Made by a program: the position numbers and the translations under genes. The notes beneath the pieces were generated by a model, which was not told the DNA's origin, ran no database searches, and saw only the letters and a program-made list of their open reading frames with translations. From Verrucomicrobiota bacterium (lineage in GTDB: Bacteria > Verrucomicrobiota > Verrucomicrobiia > Verrucomicrobiales > Verrucomicrobiaceae), in contig JAFLEI010000004.1 in NCBI GenBank assembly GCA_017301975.1, forward strand, positions 124,001 to 188,000: a DNA stretch of 64,000 nt, given 5' to 3'. Of the stretch, positions 20,649 through 29,126 are shown piece by piece (within the stretch, counting starts at the first letter, position 1; the number at the start of each line of letters is the position of its first letter).

Positions 20649-20854
20649 GGCCTAAGGCTGCGTTCCCGCCGGGCGGAGCTCGGTCGTAGGTTGGGCGTGT
20701 TTGGCGTCGAGAGTAATCCGATGCTCCATCGCACGCTTCGCTAAACCGCCCGACTGCGAGGGTATTCGTACGCCATGGAGTTTGCCGTGCGCTCGCAGAC
20801 GGGCGGGCTGTCGCCACACCCATCCCACGGCCTCGACCTCCGGGCTTCTTTTTG
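20633..20854. repeat. Inserted segment flanked by a 17-bp direct repeat of a terminator arm
   Basis: CTCCGGGCTTCTTTTTG occurs at 20633-20649 (right arm and T tract of the terminator) and again at 20838-20854. The 188 bp in between contain imperfect terminal inverted repeats (20686-20699 and 20815-20828) and an inner near-palindrome around CCGCCCGACTGCGAG (about 20746) and CTCGCAGACGGGCGG (about 20792). There is no credible gene in this 335-bp stretch between the propeller and permease genes. Confidence 0.6.
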
Positions 20855-20919
20855 TCTGGCGTCCGTGCACCCTTGACGCATCGGGGGCTCTAACCGACTC
20901 TCACGGCTCTCTTGACGGC

Positions 20920-22644
20920 ATGAAGTGGCAGCAACGTGTGATCCAAGCCTGGCAAAAGGCGCGTGAACTCCCCTATTTGGGGCGGAGTTCCTTTGCCGTG
21001 GCCATCACCCTGCTGATCATCTCCATGCTGATGGGCTGGCACCGTACGCACCCGGATGACGCGGTGGATGCCGCGCTGCAGCAGGCCCAGGTGGCGCAGG
21101 TGGACGTGCCTCAGGGCATCCTGATCCTCTCCAAAGTGCTGCCCTATCTCAATCTCTGGGTCAGGCTGGGGGTCCCCGTTCTGCTGATCGTGATCTGGCG
21201 GCGCTGGGGCGATCTGCGCCGCCTGATGTTTCCCGTCAGCGTCGCCTCCGTCTCCATGGCCGTGTGGGCCATCGCAAGTGATCTGGTGGACTACATCGCG
21301 CATTCGCACATGACGGAGATCGGCGAGCCACCCGCGCCGCTCGCTTTTGCGTTCCAGCTCGTGTTCATCGCGCTGGTGTATCTGTCCGTGCCCTTCGCCC
21401 TGCACTACTACCGGCGCATCGGCGTCCTGGAGCGGTACACACTGCGCACCTTTCTGCATCCGCTGGTGTTCTGCTTCGTGTCCTTCTTCACGTTGTGGAT
21501 CATCATGGATCTGCTGGACAATTTGAAGGACTTTCAGGAGTCCAAGGCGGGTGTGGTGTGGGTGATCACCTTTTACCTGGGGATGATCCCGTTTGTGTTC
21601 ACGCAGATCCTGCCGGTGGCCCTGCTGCTGGCGGTGCTGTATTCGCTCACCCGCATGTCGAAGGCCAATGAACTCATCTCCATGCTGGGCACGGGGCAGA
21701 GCCTCCTGCGCGTACTGCGCCCCATCTTCGTCTGCAGCGTGTATGCCTGCATGCTGAACATGGCGGCCAATTATTACTGGGGGCCGCGTGCCGAGGGCGG
21801 CCGAGATGCGAAGGTGCGTGGCATGAGCGTGCATGCGGCGGATTCCATCATGGCCTTTGGGATCATGTTTCACAATGAGCAGACCCAGCGCACCTGGTAC
21901 GTGGCCACCTTTCCCTTTTCCCTGCGCAGCGGGCATGAGCGCATGCACGGCGTGCAGATCCGTGAGGTCGATGCCGAAGGCCGCCGCACACGGACCATCA
22001 CCGCGCCCAATGCAGGCTGGTCGCCCCGCACCGGCTGGCGCTTTTATGATGGCGAGGAGATGATCTATCAAAACGGCAATCTCGCCTCCATCCGCCCCTT
22101 TCCCAAAGGAGCGGACGGTCAGCGGGTGCTGCAAGTGAGTGGCATCGAGGAGACCCCCTGGAGCCTGGTGAGCTATGCGCTGCGCCCTGATTTCATGAGT
22201 GTTCCGGAGCTTGTCTCCTACCTGCGTGCCCACCCGAAGGCGGCCGATGACAAGCTCGCGCCCTTTCGCACGCATTTCTGGCAGCGGTTTGCCCTGCCAT
22301 GGCAGGCCATGGCCTTGGTGCTCGTGGCCGCCCCTCTCGGCGTGGCCTATTCACGCCGGGGCTCGGTGGGGGGCATTGCGGGCAGCGTGTTCATCTTCTT
22401 CATCTACATGTTCATGAACAATCTGTGCCTCAATCTCGGCAAAGGCGGGCATCTGCCGCCGTGGCTCACCGTGTGGCTGCCGCACCTGCTGTTTGGCACG
22501 CTGGGCCTGGTGCTGTTCCATTACCGTTCTCAGAACAAGGACCTGCCCAGTTTCAAAATCCGCCTTTCCAAACGCAAGCCGCAGATCGCGCGGCCGCGCA
22601 ACCGCAGCGGCGGCACTGCGCTGCCCGATGCCCCGGCGGCTTGA
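20920..22644 (+). CDS. LptF/LptG-family permease with extra N-terminal membrane domain
   Basis: The start at 20920 gives 574 aa; a longer frame upstream reads through a repeat and was rejected. From about residue 166 the sequence matches LptF/LptG (YjgP/YjgQ): RIGVLERYTLRTFLHPLVFCFVSFFTLWIIMDLLDNL, then transmembrane helices, KANELISMLGTGQSLLRVLRPI, the large periplasmic beta domain (about 290-430), and terminal helices with WQAMALVLVAAPLGVAYSRRG. These permeases drive lipopolysaccharide extraction with LptB. Uncommonly, residues 1-165 hold about four extra hydrophobic segments not present in the usual 360-aa protein. Their role is unknown. Confidence 0.85.
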   Translation: MKWQQRVIQAWQKARELPYLGRSSFAVAITLLIISMLMGWHRTHPDDAVDAALQQAQVAQVDVPQGILILSKVLPYLNLWVRLGVPVLLIVIWRRWGDLRRLMFPVSVASVSMAVWAIASDLVDYIAHSHMTEIGEPPAPLAFAFQLVFIALVYLSVPFALHYYRRIGVLERYTLRTFLHPLVFCFVSFFTLWIIMDLLDNLKDFQESKAGVVWVITFYLGMIPFVFTQILPVALLLAVLYSLTRMSKANELISMLGTGQSLLRVLRPIFVCSVYACMLNMAANYYWGPRAEGGRDAKVRGMSVHAADSIMAFGIMFHNEQTQRTWYVATFPFSLRSGHERMHGVQIREVDAEGRRTRTITAPNAGWSPRTGWRFYDGEEMIYQNGNLASIRPFPKGADGQRVLQVSGIEETPWSLVSYALRPDFMSVPELVSYLRAHPKAADDKLAPFRTHFWQRFALPWQAMALVLVAAPLGVAYSRRGSVGGIAGSVFIFFIYMFMNNLCLNLGKGGHLPPWLTVWLPHLLFGTLGLVLFHYRSQNKDLPSFKIRLSKRKPQIARPRNRSGGTALPDAPAA

Positions 22645-22681
22645 AACTTCGAACCTGAAACTGAAACCTTAAACATCCCCG

Positions 22682-23533
22682 ATGCAGCAAAACTGGTCCA
22701 TCCGCAGCCGCGCGCACACCTGCGCGGTCACCGGCCGTCCGTTTGAGGACGGAGAGAGCTTTCACACCACCATCTACTTCGATCCGGAGGAGAACGGCTA
22801 TGTGAGGCGTGACGTCTGCGCCGAAGCCTGGGCGCAGGAGCTGGAGCAGCGCAAGCCCGTGGCCGCCTGGAAGACGATCTACTCCAAAGTCATCGCCGAG
22901 GCGAAGCCGGAGATCACCCCGAAGGAGAGCGCGCAGGCCCTGCTGCAGCGCTTCATTGAAGAAGGAGATCCGAAGACCGAGAATGCACGCTACATCCTCG
23001 CTCTCATGCTGGAGCGGAAGCGCCAGCTCTCGCAGACCGCCGAGAAGGAAGTCGACGGCGCCAAGATGCTCTTCTACGAAAACAAGAAGACCGGCGAGAT
23101 CTTCATCGTGCGCGATCCCGAACTGCGGCTGGATGAAATCGCGGACATGCAGGACGAAGTCGCCACCCTGCTGGCCTTCGGAGGCCCTGCTGCCGCAGCG
23201 GCCAAGGCCGTGGGCGTGACGCTCACCGTGGATGGCGTGGTGCCCACGCCGGACGCCGAGGCACCCAAGAATTCTGAAGCCGCCGCCGCGACTGCCACGG
23301 AAACAGCGGATTCTGATCCCCAAGCCGAGACAGCTCCCGAAGCCGAACACACTGACGCAGAAACCGAGGCAGAAACCGAGCCGGAAGCCCAAGCCGAATC
23401 TGAGGCTGACGTCGAGGTGGAATCCGAGATTGAGATTGAAATGGAGATGGAGTCCGAGCCGGAGACGGAGTCCGAATCTGCGGCAGATTCAGAGTCCGCT
23501 GCCGAGGCTGAGGACGAAGCCGCCGTGGAATGA
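22682..23533 (+). CDS. Conserved PVC-type hypothetical protein with acidic tail
   Basis: The 283-aa protein starts 37 bp after the permease stop, so it may be in the same operon. Residues 1-60 hold an RAHTCAVTGRPFEDGESFHTTIYFDPEENGYVRRDVCAEAW block with two Cys and a Thr-Gly-Arg motif that could be a small zinc-binding fold; I recall similar proteins in Planctomycetes and Verrucomicrobia but not a function. Residues 70-190 are helical. From about 195 to the end the sequence is nearly all Ala, Glu, Ser, Thr and Pro, with Glu-Ser/Glu-Ala repeats. Confidence 0.75.
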   Translation: MQQNWSIRSRAHTCAVTGRPFEDGESFHTTIYFDPEENGYVRRDVCAEAWAQELEQRKPVAAWKTIYSKVIAEAKPEITPKESAQALLQRFIEEGDPKTENARYILALMLERKRQLSQTAEKEVDGAKMLFYENKKTGEIFIVRDPELRLDEIADMQDEVATLLAFGGPAAAAAKAVGVTLTVDGVVPTPDAEAPKNSEAAAATATETADSDPQAETAPEAEHTDAETEAETEPEAQAESEADVEVESEIEIEMEMESEPETESESAADSESAAEAEDEAAVE

Positions 23534-23540
23534 GCGTGGG

Positions 23541-25721
23541 CTACAGTCCCAGCTCTTCACGCACCTGCACGTCGTTGATCAGTTTGTCATAGGCGGCCTT
23601 GGCACCACTGGCAGCCTTGTTGGCCTTGCCCACCAGATCCACGTAGCGGGCACCGGAGCGCACGGGATTGAGCAGCGCGCCGCGAATGACCTCACCGTAG
23701 GCCACGAGGTTGTCCACATACGGCCAGACGCGCTGGTCCAGCCGCGGGCGCAGGTTGCGCAGCCGGTAGAGACTCGTCCCCAGCTCATCACCCTTGAGGC
23801 TGGACATGTTGGTGTCCACGTCATGATCAATGGAGGAAACGATGGAGTCGGCGCTGCTTTGCGCTGCTTCGATGGAGCCACCGATGGAAAGCGAGCGTGG
23901 CGCACGGCCCTGGAGATACAGCAGCAGGTACTTGGCGGAGTAGCAGTTTGGCGCGGCGGTCAGGAGGGCCTGCAGGCGCTGCGCGGCATGGGGTGTGCGC
24001 AGCAGCGGCACGATCTGGCTGGGGTCTCGCATCATCACGGTGCGCATGTTGTCAAAATCCGTCAGCGCGTTCTGCAGCGCCGGCGGCCGTTCGGTGCCGG
24101 CCAGCAGCAGCGCATCGTCAAAGGTCTTGATGCCGAAGACGGTGATGCCCACCAGCGGCGCGGGGCCTTCCAGTACCAGGAGGTCCTGCACTGACTTTTC
24201 ATTCTTCACCGGCACGCCGACGAGCTTGCAGGAGCCCTTGGTTGCACCGCGGATCTTGGCCTGCACGCCGCCGATGGGCTGCACGCTGCCGTCTGCGTTC
24301 ATGTCACCAGTGACTGCAAAAGCGGGGTCCCACTTCTTGCCGGTGATCGCTGCCTCCAGCAGGAGGGCGCAGGCCACCGCAGCGGAAGGGCCGTCTTTGC
24401 CGATGTATTTGTCCTCAAAGCCGATCTCCAGCGAGTGCCCCACCGGCCAGCCGCCATGGCGAAGCTGCGAGAACTTGCTCACTTCATTGAGCGCCTTGCC
24501 CATGCTCTCCCCCACGTCCTGGTTGAACTTCAACGTGGAAGGTGACTCACCCAGCGAAGGCAGGGCGGTGAGGCTCATGCGCGTGACCTGTCCGGCCTCG
24601 CCCCCGGAGGAAAGCTGGGAGATCAGCAGGCCGTTCACCTGATTGATGCGGGACTGGAAGGACACGCCGGCCGCGGCGGGAGTGCCGGTGATCGTTGCGT
24701 TGGCCGACGTTCCATTGGGCTGCGCCCCTGCGGCGGGCTGCGTGGCGGAGCCTTTGTTTGCCATGTAAGTCTTGAAGTCGGTCAATTTCCACACGTCCTG
24801 CAGCCGCTGGGATGCGCCGTCAGCTTCTGCCAGATCAGAAACCTTCAGGTGGCCGCCCTCCCACTGGTGACTCTTGGCGGAGCCCGTTTCGGGCATTGCA
24901 GCAGCCGGTTCAAAGCGAATCTTTCCATTCGCCGTGGCAGGCGGCAGCACCGTCTTCCCCTTCTCCCATGCCAGCGGCAGTGTCACAGCTTCAACGAGAT
25001 TGCCGCCAGCATTTGCGGTGAGCGCATCAGCACATTCGCAGTTGTTGAAAACGCACTGGCTGGAGTTCAGGAGCACGTCGACGCTGGAGATTTTGGAACC
25101 GGTGAAGGCACACTGAATGTAGCGCTCGCTTTTCTGCTTTCCGTCCTCGGCATCCGCTTCCACCACACATGACAAAAAGGTGCTGCGTGTCGCCGTGATG
25201 CCGCCCAGGTAGGGGGAGGACAGCGTGGTGTCCGCCACAATGCAGTCTTTCATGCTGATCTTTGGCACACCGAAATTCGCATGCACTTCCGCCACAGTAC
25301 GTTCGGCGCCATTGGCGCTGCGATAAATCGCTCTGTCATGATCCACATAGCATGTCTCCAGCACGCAGCTTTCCAGGTTGATCGTGCTGGCTGGCCCCGA
25401 CTGCAGCGCCACTCGGCGCAGGATGCAGCCGCGCAGATTCAGGGTGATCCGGTCGCGAACCGTCAGTGTCACGTCTTCAAACACGGTGCCTGCGGGAAAC
25501 TCAAGCTCAAGCGGCGTAGGCGCGGGCGCCAAAAATTGGGTGGAGATGTTTATTTTCAACTGGTTCCCAGTGTAGCGGCCCTTGGGCAGCGGGCGTGCCT
25601 CCCGGAGGTATAGAACCTCCTTCACCGCCCCGTTATACCATTCAGGTTGGGCGGCAAAAAGACCGCCTAAGCCAAACAGCGGCACCAATGCCAGAAAATA
25701 AAGGATTCGTTTTTTCTCCAT
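23541..25721 (-). CDS. ATPase-less Lon-type (S16) protease with long N-terminal domain
   Basis: The ATG at 25721 gives 726 aa; a TTG nine bases upstream is an alternative. A signal or anchor is at about 5-25. Residues about 50-240 are a repetitive beta-rich segment (TVFEDVTLTVRDRITLNLRGCILRRVALQ...), suggestive of a beta-helix. Residues about 355-560 form an S16 domain: catalytic Ser446 in GKDGPSAAVA and Lys489 in QPIGGVQAKIRGA, spaced 43 residues apart as in Lon. No Walker motif is present. It would be a periplasmic or membrane-anchored protease. The next gene is a paralogue; their C-terminal halves are almost identical. Confidence 0.85.
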   Translation of the reverse strand: MEKKRILYFLALVPLFGLGGLFAAQPEWYNGAVKEVLYLREARPLPKGRYTGNQLKINISTQFLAPAPTPLELEFPAGTVFEDVTLTVRDRITLNLRGCILRRVALQSGPASTINLESCVLETCYVDHDRAIYRSANGAERTVAEVHANFGVPKISMKDCIVADTTLSSPYLGGITATRSTFLSCVVEADAEDGKQKSERYIQCAFTGSKISSVDVLLNSSQCVFNNCECADALTANAGGNLVEAVTLPLAWEKGKTVLPPATANGKIRFEPAAAMPETGSAKSHQWEGGHLKVSDLAEADGASQRLQDVWKLTDFKTYMANKGSATQPAAGAQPNGTSANATITGTPAAAGVSFQSRINQVNGLLISQLSSGGEAGQVTRMSLTALPSLGESPSTLKFNQDVGESMGKALNEVSKFSQLRHGGWPVGHSLEIGFEDKYIGKDGPSAAVACALLLEAAITGKKWDPAFAVTGDMNADGSVQPIGGVQAKIRGATKGSCKLVGVPVKNEKSVQDLLVLEGPAPLVGITVFGIKTFDDALLLAGTERPPALQNALTDFDNMRTVMMRDPSQIVPLLRTPHAAQRLQALLTAAPNCYSAKYLLLYLQGRAPRSLSIGGSIEAAQSSADSIVSSIDHDVDTNMSSLKGDELGTSLYRLRNLRPRLDQRVWPYVDNLVAYGEVIRGALLNPVRSGARYVDLVGKANKAASGAKAAYDKLINDVQVREELGL

Positions 25722-26036
25722 AAGCGGCAAGCTAAGGAAATATCTTGGAAACCGTCAACCCTCAACGGGCGGATCATTCAGAAAATTGTGCTTTTTGCGT
25801 TCAGTCGCCTCTTGTCATCCACCGTCCTCAATTCTCAATCGCCCACTGTTCCTCCAGTACCATTTCATCCATGACATCGATGCACCCTCATGCAGCCACA
25901 GTTCAACCATGGTTTCGTGGCAGCTTTTTCACGCCACGATCCGTGGAAAACAAACCCTGTATTTCAGACGGTCCGCCTTCCTGCCTAGATCGTATTCAGG
26001 CTCAATTTCACCCCGCGTGGTATCGCCAGTTCCGGG
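25722..26036. other. Intergenic spacer between the paralogous S16 genes, carries a copy of the pyrE leader
   Basis: No gene is supported. The block at 25824-25843 matches 27542-27561 in front of pyrE at 19 of 20 positions (GTCCTCAATTCT...), and weaker similarity continues to the first codons of pyrE. A GTCAACC tract also precedes both blocks. The rest of the spacer shows nothing recognisable. Confidence 0.6.
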
Positions 26037-27440
26037 TCACAGTCCCAGCTCCTCGCGCACTTCCACATCATTGATCAGTTTGGAATAAGCCGCCTTGGCT
26101 GCTCCGGCTGCTTTGCTGGCCTTGCCCACCAATTCCGCCAGGCGTGCATCAGAACGCACCGGATTGAGTACAGAGCCGCGGATGACGTCGCCATAAGCGA
26201 TGAGATTGTCCACATACGGCCAGACGCGTGCGTCCAGCATGGGGCGGAGCTGCCGCAGCTTGTTCAGGCTGCTGCCCAGCTCATCACCCTTGAGGCTGCT
26301 CATGTTCGTGCTCACATCATGGTCGATTGCCGAGACAAGGGACTCGGCGCTGTTCTGCGCCGCTTCGATCGACCCCCCGATGGAAAGCGTGCGCGGTGCA
26401 CGGCCCTGCAGATACAGCAGGAGGTACTTGGCGGAGTAGCAGTTCGGCGCGGCGGCCAGGAGGGTCTGGAGGCGCTGCGCGGCATGCGGTGTACGCAGCA
26501 GCGGCATGATCTGCCGTGGATCGCGCATGATCACCGTGCGCATATTGTCAAAGTCGTTGAGCGCGTTCTGCAGGGCGGTGGGCCGCTCCATGCTTGCCAG
26601 CAGCACGGCATCATCGAAGGTCTTGATGCCAAAGATGAGGATGCCCACCAGCGGCGCAGGACCTTCCAGCACCAGAATATCCTGCACGGACCTTTCATTC
26701 TTCACCGGCACACCGACGAGCTTGCACTCGCCCTTGGTCGCACCACGGATTTTGGCACGCACCCCGCCGATGGGCTGCACGCTGCCGTCTGCGTTCATGT
26801 CACCAGTGACTGCAAAGGCAGGATCCCATTTTTTGCCGGTGATCGCGGCTTCGAGCAGGAGGGCGCAGGCCACCGCAGCGGAAGGGCCGTCTTTGCCGAC
26901 GTATTTGTCCGCAAAGCCGATCTCCAGCGAGTGCCCCAAGGGCCAGCTGCCGTGGCGCAGCTGGGAGAATTTGCTGGCCTCATTGAGCGCCTTGCTCATG
27001 CTGTCTCCCACACTTTGATTGAACTTGAGCGTGGAAGGCCAGTCCCCCCCTTCCGAGGGCAGCGCTGTGAGGCTCATCCGCGTGACCTGCCCGGCCTCGC
27101 CGCCCGAAGAAAGCTGGGAGATCAGCAGGCCGTTCACCTGATTGATGCGTGATTTAAAAACCTCCTTGGCGACCACAGGAGTGACGGTGACCGGGGGGGG
27201 GATAACCGGTGGTGGCACGCTGACAGCTGATGGTACGCTGATCGCAGGAACAGGCTTCAAAGGCAGGCTGCTGCCTGTCTCGTTGTTGGCCTGACTATCG
27301 GCAGGCAACGGACGTTTTCCCAGAAAAACGGACTTCAATTGCAGGATCGCTGCAAAGCTCGAGGGATCGTTTTTATATGCAAAGTACAGGCTCGGTAGCA
27401 AAATCGCCAGCAGACAATACCCAATCCATTTTCGACTCAT
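26037..27440 (-). CDS. ATPase-less Lon-type (S16) protease, shorter paralogue
   Basis: The 467-aa protein has a membrane anchor (WIGYCLLAILLPSLYFAY), a Pro/Val-rich linker (about 50-95), and an S16 domain with Ser187 (VGKDGPSAAVA) and Lys230 (QPIGGVRAKIRGA), again 43 residues apart. From RINQVNGLLISQLSSGGEAGQ (about 98) to the end it is nearly identical to the 23541 protein. It lacks the beta-rich N-terminal region of the neighbour. The C-terminal 180 residues are helical and outside the S16 fold. Same strand as its paralogue; tandem duplication is likely. Confidence 0.85.
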   Translation of the reverse strand: MSRKWIGYCLLAILLPSLYFAYKNDPSSFAAILQLKSVFLGKRPLPADSQANNETGSSLPLKPVPAISVPSAVSVPPPVIPPPVTVTPVVAKEVFKSRINQVNGLLISQLSSGGEAGQVTRMSLTALPSEGGDWPSTLKFNQSVGDSMSKALNEASKFSQLRHGSWPLGHSLEIGFADKYVGKDGPSAAVACALLLEAAITGKKWDPAFAVTGDMNADGSVQPIGGVRAKIRGATKGECKLVGVPVKNERSVQDILVLEGPAPLVGILIFGIKTFDDAVLLASMERPTALQNALNDFDNMRTVIMRDPRQIMPLLRTPHAAQRLQTLLAAAPNCYSAKYLLLYLQGRAPRTLSIGGSIEAAQNSAESLVSAIDHDVSTNMSSLKGDELGSSLNKLRQLRPMLDARVWPYVDNLIAYGDVIRGSVLNPVRSDARLAELVGKASKAAGAAKAAYSKLINDVEVREELGL

Positions 27441-27563
27441 AGTCAGGGATGCTATGGGAAATTTTTACGGGCCGTCAACCAGCTTTGACCACCCGGCAAA
27501 AAAATGTTCTTGGGACGGCGAGTCACTCCTTGTTTTTGACGGTCCTCAATTCTAAATCGCCTC

Positions 27564-28133
27564 ATGTCCCTCCAGCAAGACCGCGAAGAACTCCTGCAAA
27601 TTCTCAAAGCCAAGTCCATCAAGACCGGCAAATTCACCCTGGCCTCCGGCAAGGAGAGCGATCTCTACGTGGACTGCCGCGTGACCACGCTGGACGCACG
27701 CGGTGCGGTGCTGGTGGGCCGTGTGCTGCATGCGCTGCTGCGTGAAGAAGAAGCGAAGCGCGGGCTGAGCATCGGCTCCCTCGGCGGTCTGACCATGGGT
27801 GCGGACCCGCTCACCCTCGCGGTGGCGATGAGCTCCAGCATCGCCGGCGATACGCCGCCGGTGCAGGCCTTTGTGGTGCGCAAGGAAGCCAAGGGCCATG
27901 GCCGTGGCAAACGCATCGAAGGGAACTTCATCACCACCCAGCCCGTCGTCGTTGTGGATGACGTCATCACCACTGGCGGCTCCACCTTGAAGGCCATCGA
28001 AGCCATCGAAGAAGAAGGCGGCAAAGTCGCCTTCGCGCTCATCCTGGTGGACCGTTCCGAAGGCGGCCGCGAAGCCATCGAAGCCAAGGGGTATCCAGTA
28101 GCGGCGGCGTTCACACGGGCGGATCTGGTATAG
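27564..28133 (+). CDS. pyrE: Orotate phosphoribosyltransferase
   Basis: The 189-aa product shows the type-I phosphoribosyltransferase motif VVVVDDVITTGGSTLKAIEA near residues 131-148 and the PyrE patterns FTLASGKESDLYVDCR (about 24-39) and FVVRKEAKGHGRGKRIEG (about 110-127). It converts orotate and PRPP to orotidine 5'-phosphate in pyrimidine synthesis. Length is normal. No other pyr genes are adjacent. Its stop codon TAG overlaps by one base the left end of an inverted-repeat element. Confidence 0.96.
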   Translation: MSLQQDREELLQILKAKSIKTGKFTLASGKESDLYVDCRVTTLDARGAVLVGRVLHALLREEEAKRGLSIGSLGGLTMGADPLTLAVAMSSSIAGDTPPVQAFVVRKEAKGHGRGKRIEGNFITTQPVVVVDDVITTGGSTLKAIEAIEEEGGKVAFALILVDRSEGGREAIEAKGYPVAAAFTRADLV

Positions 28134-28314
28134 TACGATGGGCACTCCTGCCCGTCGATCAGCGCTCCGACCCAAATCCATGATCTACAAACCACCCCAC
28201 GCCAACGCCACGGCAGCGGCATGGGACTCGCAGCGCACCCAAGCTCATCCGTCATTCGGGAAACCTGTCACGCATCGAAAGCGCTGATCGACGGGCAGGG
28301 AGTGCCCATCGTAC
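28133..28314. mobile_element. 182-bp TIR element, type A copy 1 (after pyrE)
   Basis: Terminal inverted repeats of 34 and 35 bp (28133-28166 and 28280-28314) match except for one missing C. Each starts GTACGATGGGCACT and ends ...GATCAGCGCT. The interior shows no coding potential. A second copy lies at 48757-48921. Both start within five bases of a stop codon, so they may serve as transcript 3' ends. Non-autonomous (no transposase). Confidence 0.75.
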
Positions 28315-28375
28315 TCCCTGAATGTCCCCGCACCGCCAAGCCTCGATCATTTCCACCCAGCATTCCGATCTGAGC

Positions 28376-28675
28376 ATGATCCAAAAATCCCGGTGTTCAT
28401 CGCTCTTCGCCGCGCTGCTTCTCCTCACCCCCGCCTGCATGCACCGGCGCAAGGTGGTGTTTGAGCACGACACCCTCACCGGCCGCGATACCATGACCTA
28501 CCGGGGAAAGGCCATCTCTCCCGAGGAGCTGTTTGACCTCGGGGAAAAGGCGGACTTTGATCAGATCGACCTGATCATGAAAAACGACGGCCAGACGGAG
28601 AAGCTGGATTTCAAAACCTGGCACACAGGCATGCGGCTGATCCCGGCGGCGATGCAGGAAGGCATGATCGAATAA
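28376..28675 (+). CDS. Small lipoprotein
   Basis: The start at 28376 gives 99 aa with a signal peptide and lipobox Leu-Thr-Pro-Ala-Cys near residue 20. The upstream ATG at 28322 was rejected as it lacks a signal. The mature part is charged (VVFEHDTLTGRDTMTYRGKAISPEELFDLGEKADFDQIDLIMKNDG). Family unknown. The gene is followed 10 bp later by a STAS-like protein gene. Confidence 0.65.
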   Translation: MIQKSRCSSLFAALLLLTPACMHRRKVVFEHDTLTGRDTMTYRGKAISPEELFDLGEKADFDQIDLIMKNDGQTEKLDFKTWHTGMRLIPAAMQEGMIE

Positions 28676-28685
28676 AAACCATCTC

Positions 28686-29063
28686 ATGAACACAACGAGT
28701 CAGATTTGGGTCGAGTTGGTGGGTGAAATCATCATCGCCCGCATTCGCGGCGTCCCCACGGAGGAGCTGATCCGTGAGTGCCAGCAGCGCGTCATCGCCC
28801 TGCAGGCCGATACGGGCTGCACCCGCGTGCTCTACGATGCGCTTGAGCTTGAGCGACCGCCGATTGAGATCGTGCTCACCCAGCAGGCTTTCTCCACGGA
28901 ACTCAAGGACTCCGCGCTCAGCGTGGCCATCGTGGTGCCGAATACTTCGATCGCTTATCTGGCGCGGCTGGCCTTTGGAGACTTGAATCACCGCGTGTTT
29001 TACAACGACATCGCGGCGGCGATTCTGTGGCTGATGAGCAGCCGCACCGCAAACCCCCACTGA
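28686..29063 (+). CDS. SpoIIAA/STAS-like domain protein
   Basis: The 125-aa sequence has an alternating strand-helix pattern typical of the SpoIIAA-like fold: IWVELVGEIIIARIRGVPTEELIRECQQRVI (strand, strand, helix), RVLYDALELERPP, SVAIVVPNTSIAYLARLAFGD, HRVFYNDIAAAILWLM. No kinase partner is adjacent. It may be a small regulatory or binding module. It closely follows the small lipoprotein gene. Confidence 0.6.
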   Translation: MNTTSQIWVELVGEIIIARIRGVPTEELIRECQQRVIALQADTGCTRVLYDALELERPPIEIVLTQQAFSTELKDSALSVAIVVPNTSIAYLARLAFGDLNHRVFYNDIAAAILWLMSSRTANPH

Positions 29064-29069
29064 AACCTG

Positions 29070-29126
29070 GCTGCCTACATCATCGGACGAGTTCAAATCA
29101 CCGACGGGCCCCGCTACTCGGAGTAA
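29070..29126 (+). pseudogene. 5' fragment of a DUF1330 gene
   Basis: Read in frame, the segment gives Ala-Ala-Tyr-Ile-Ile-Gly-Arg-Val-Gln-Ile-Thr-Asp-Gly-Pro-Arg-Tyr-Ser-Glu and then TAA. This matches the first 18 residues of the intact DUF1330 protein at 29996. The start codon is lost (CTG in place of ATG). The methyltransferase gene starts immediately after the stop. Confidence 0.75.

Noticed and set aside
25745..26074. Plus-strand frame spanning the spacer between the two S16 genes
   Set aside because: It includes sequence homologous to the pyrE leader and runs antisense into the S16 gene; composition is not protein-like.
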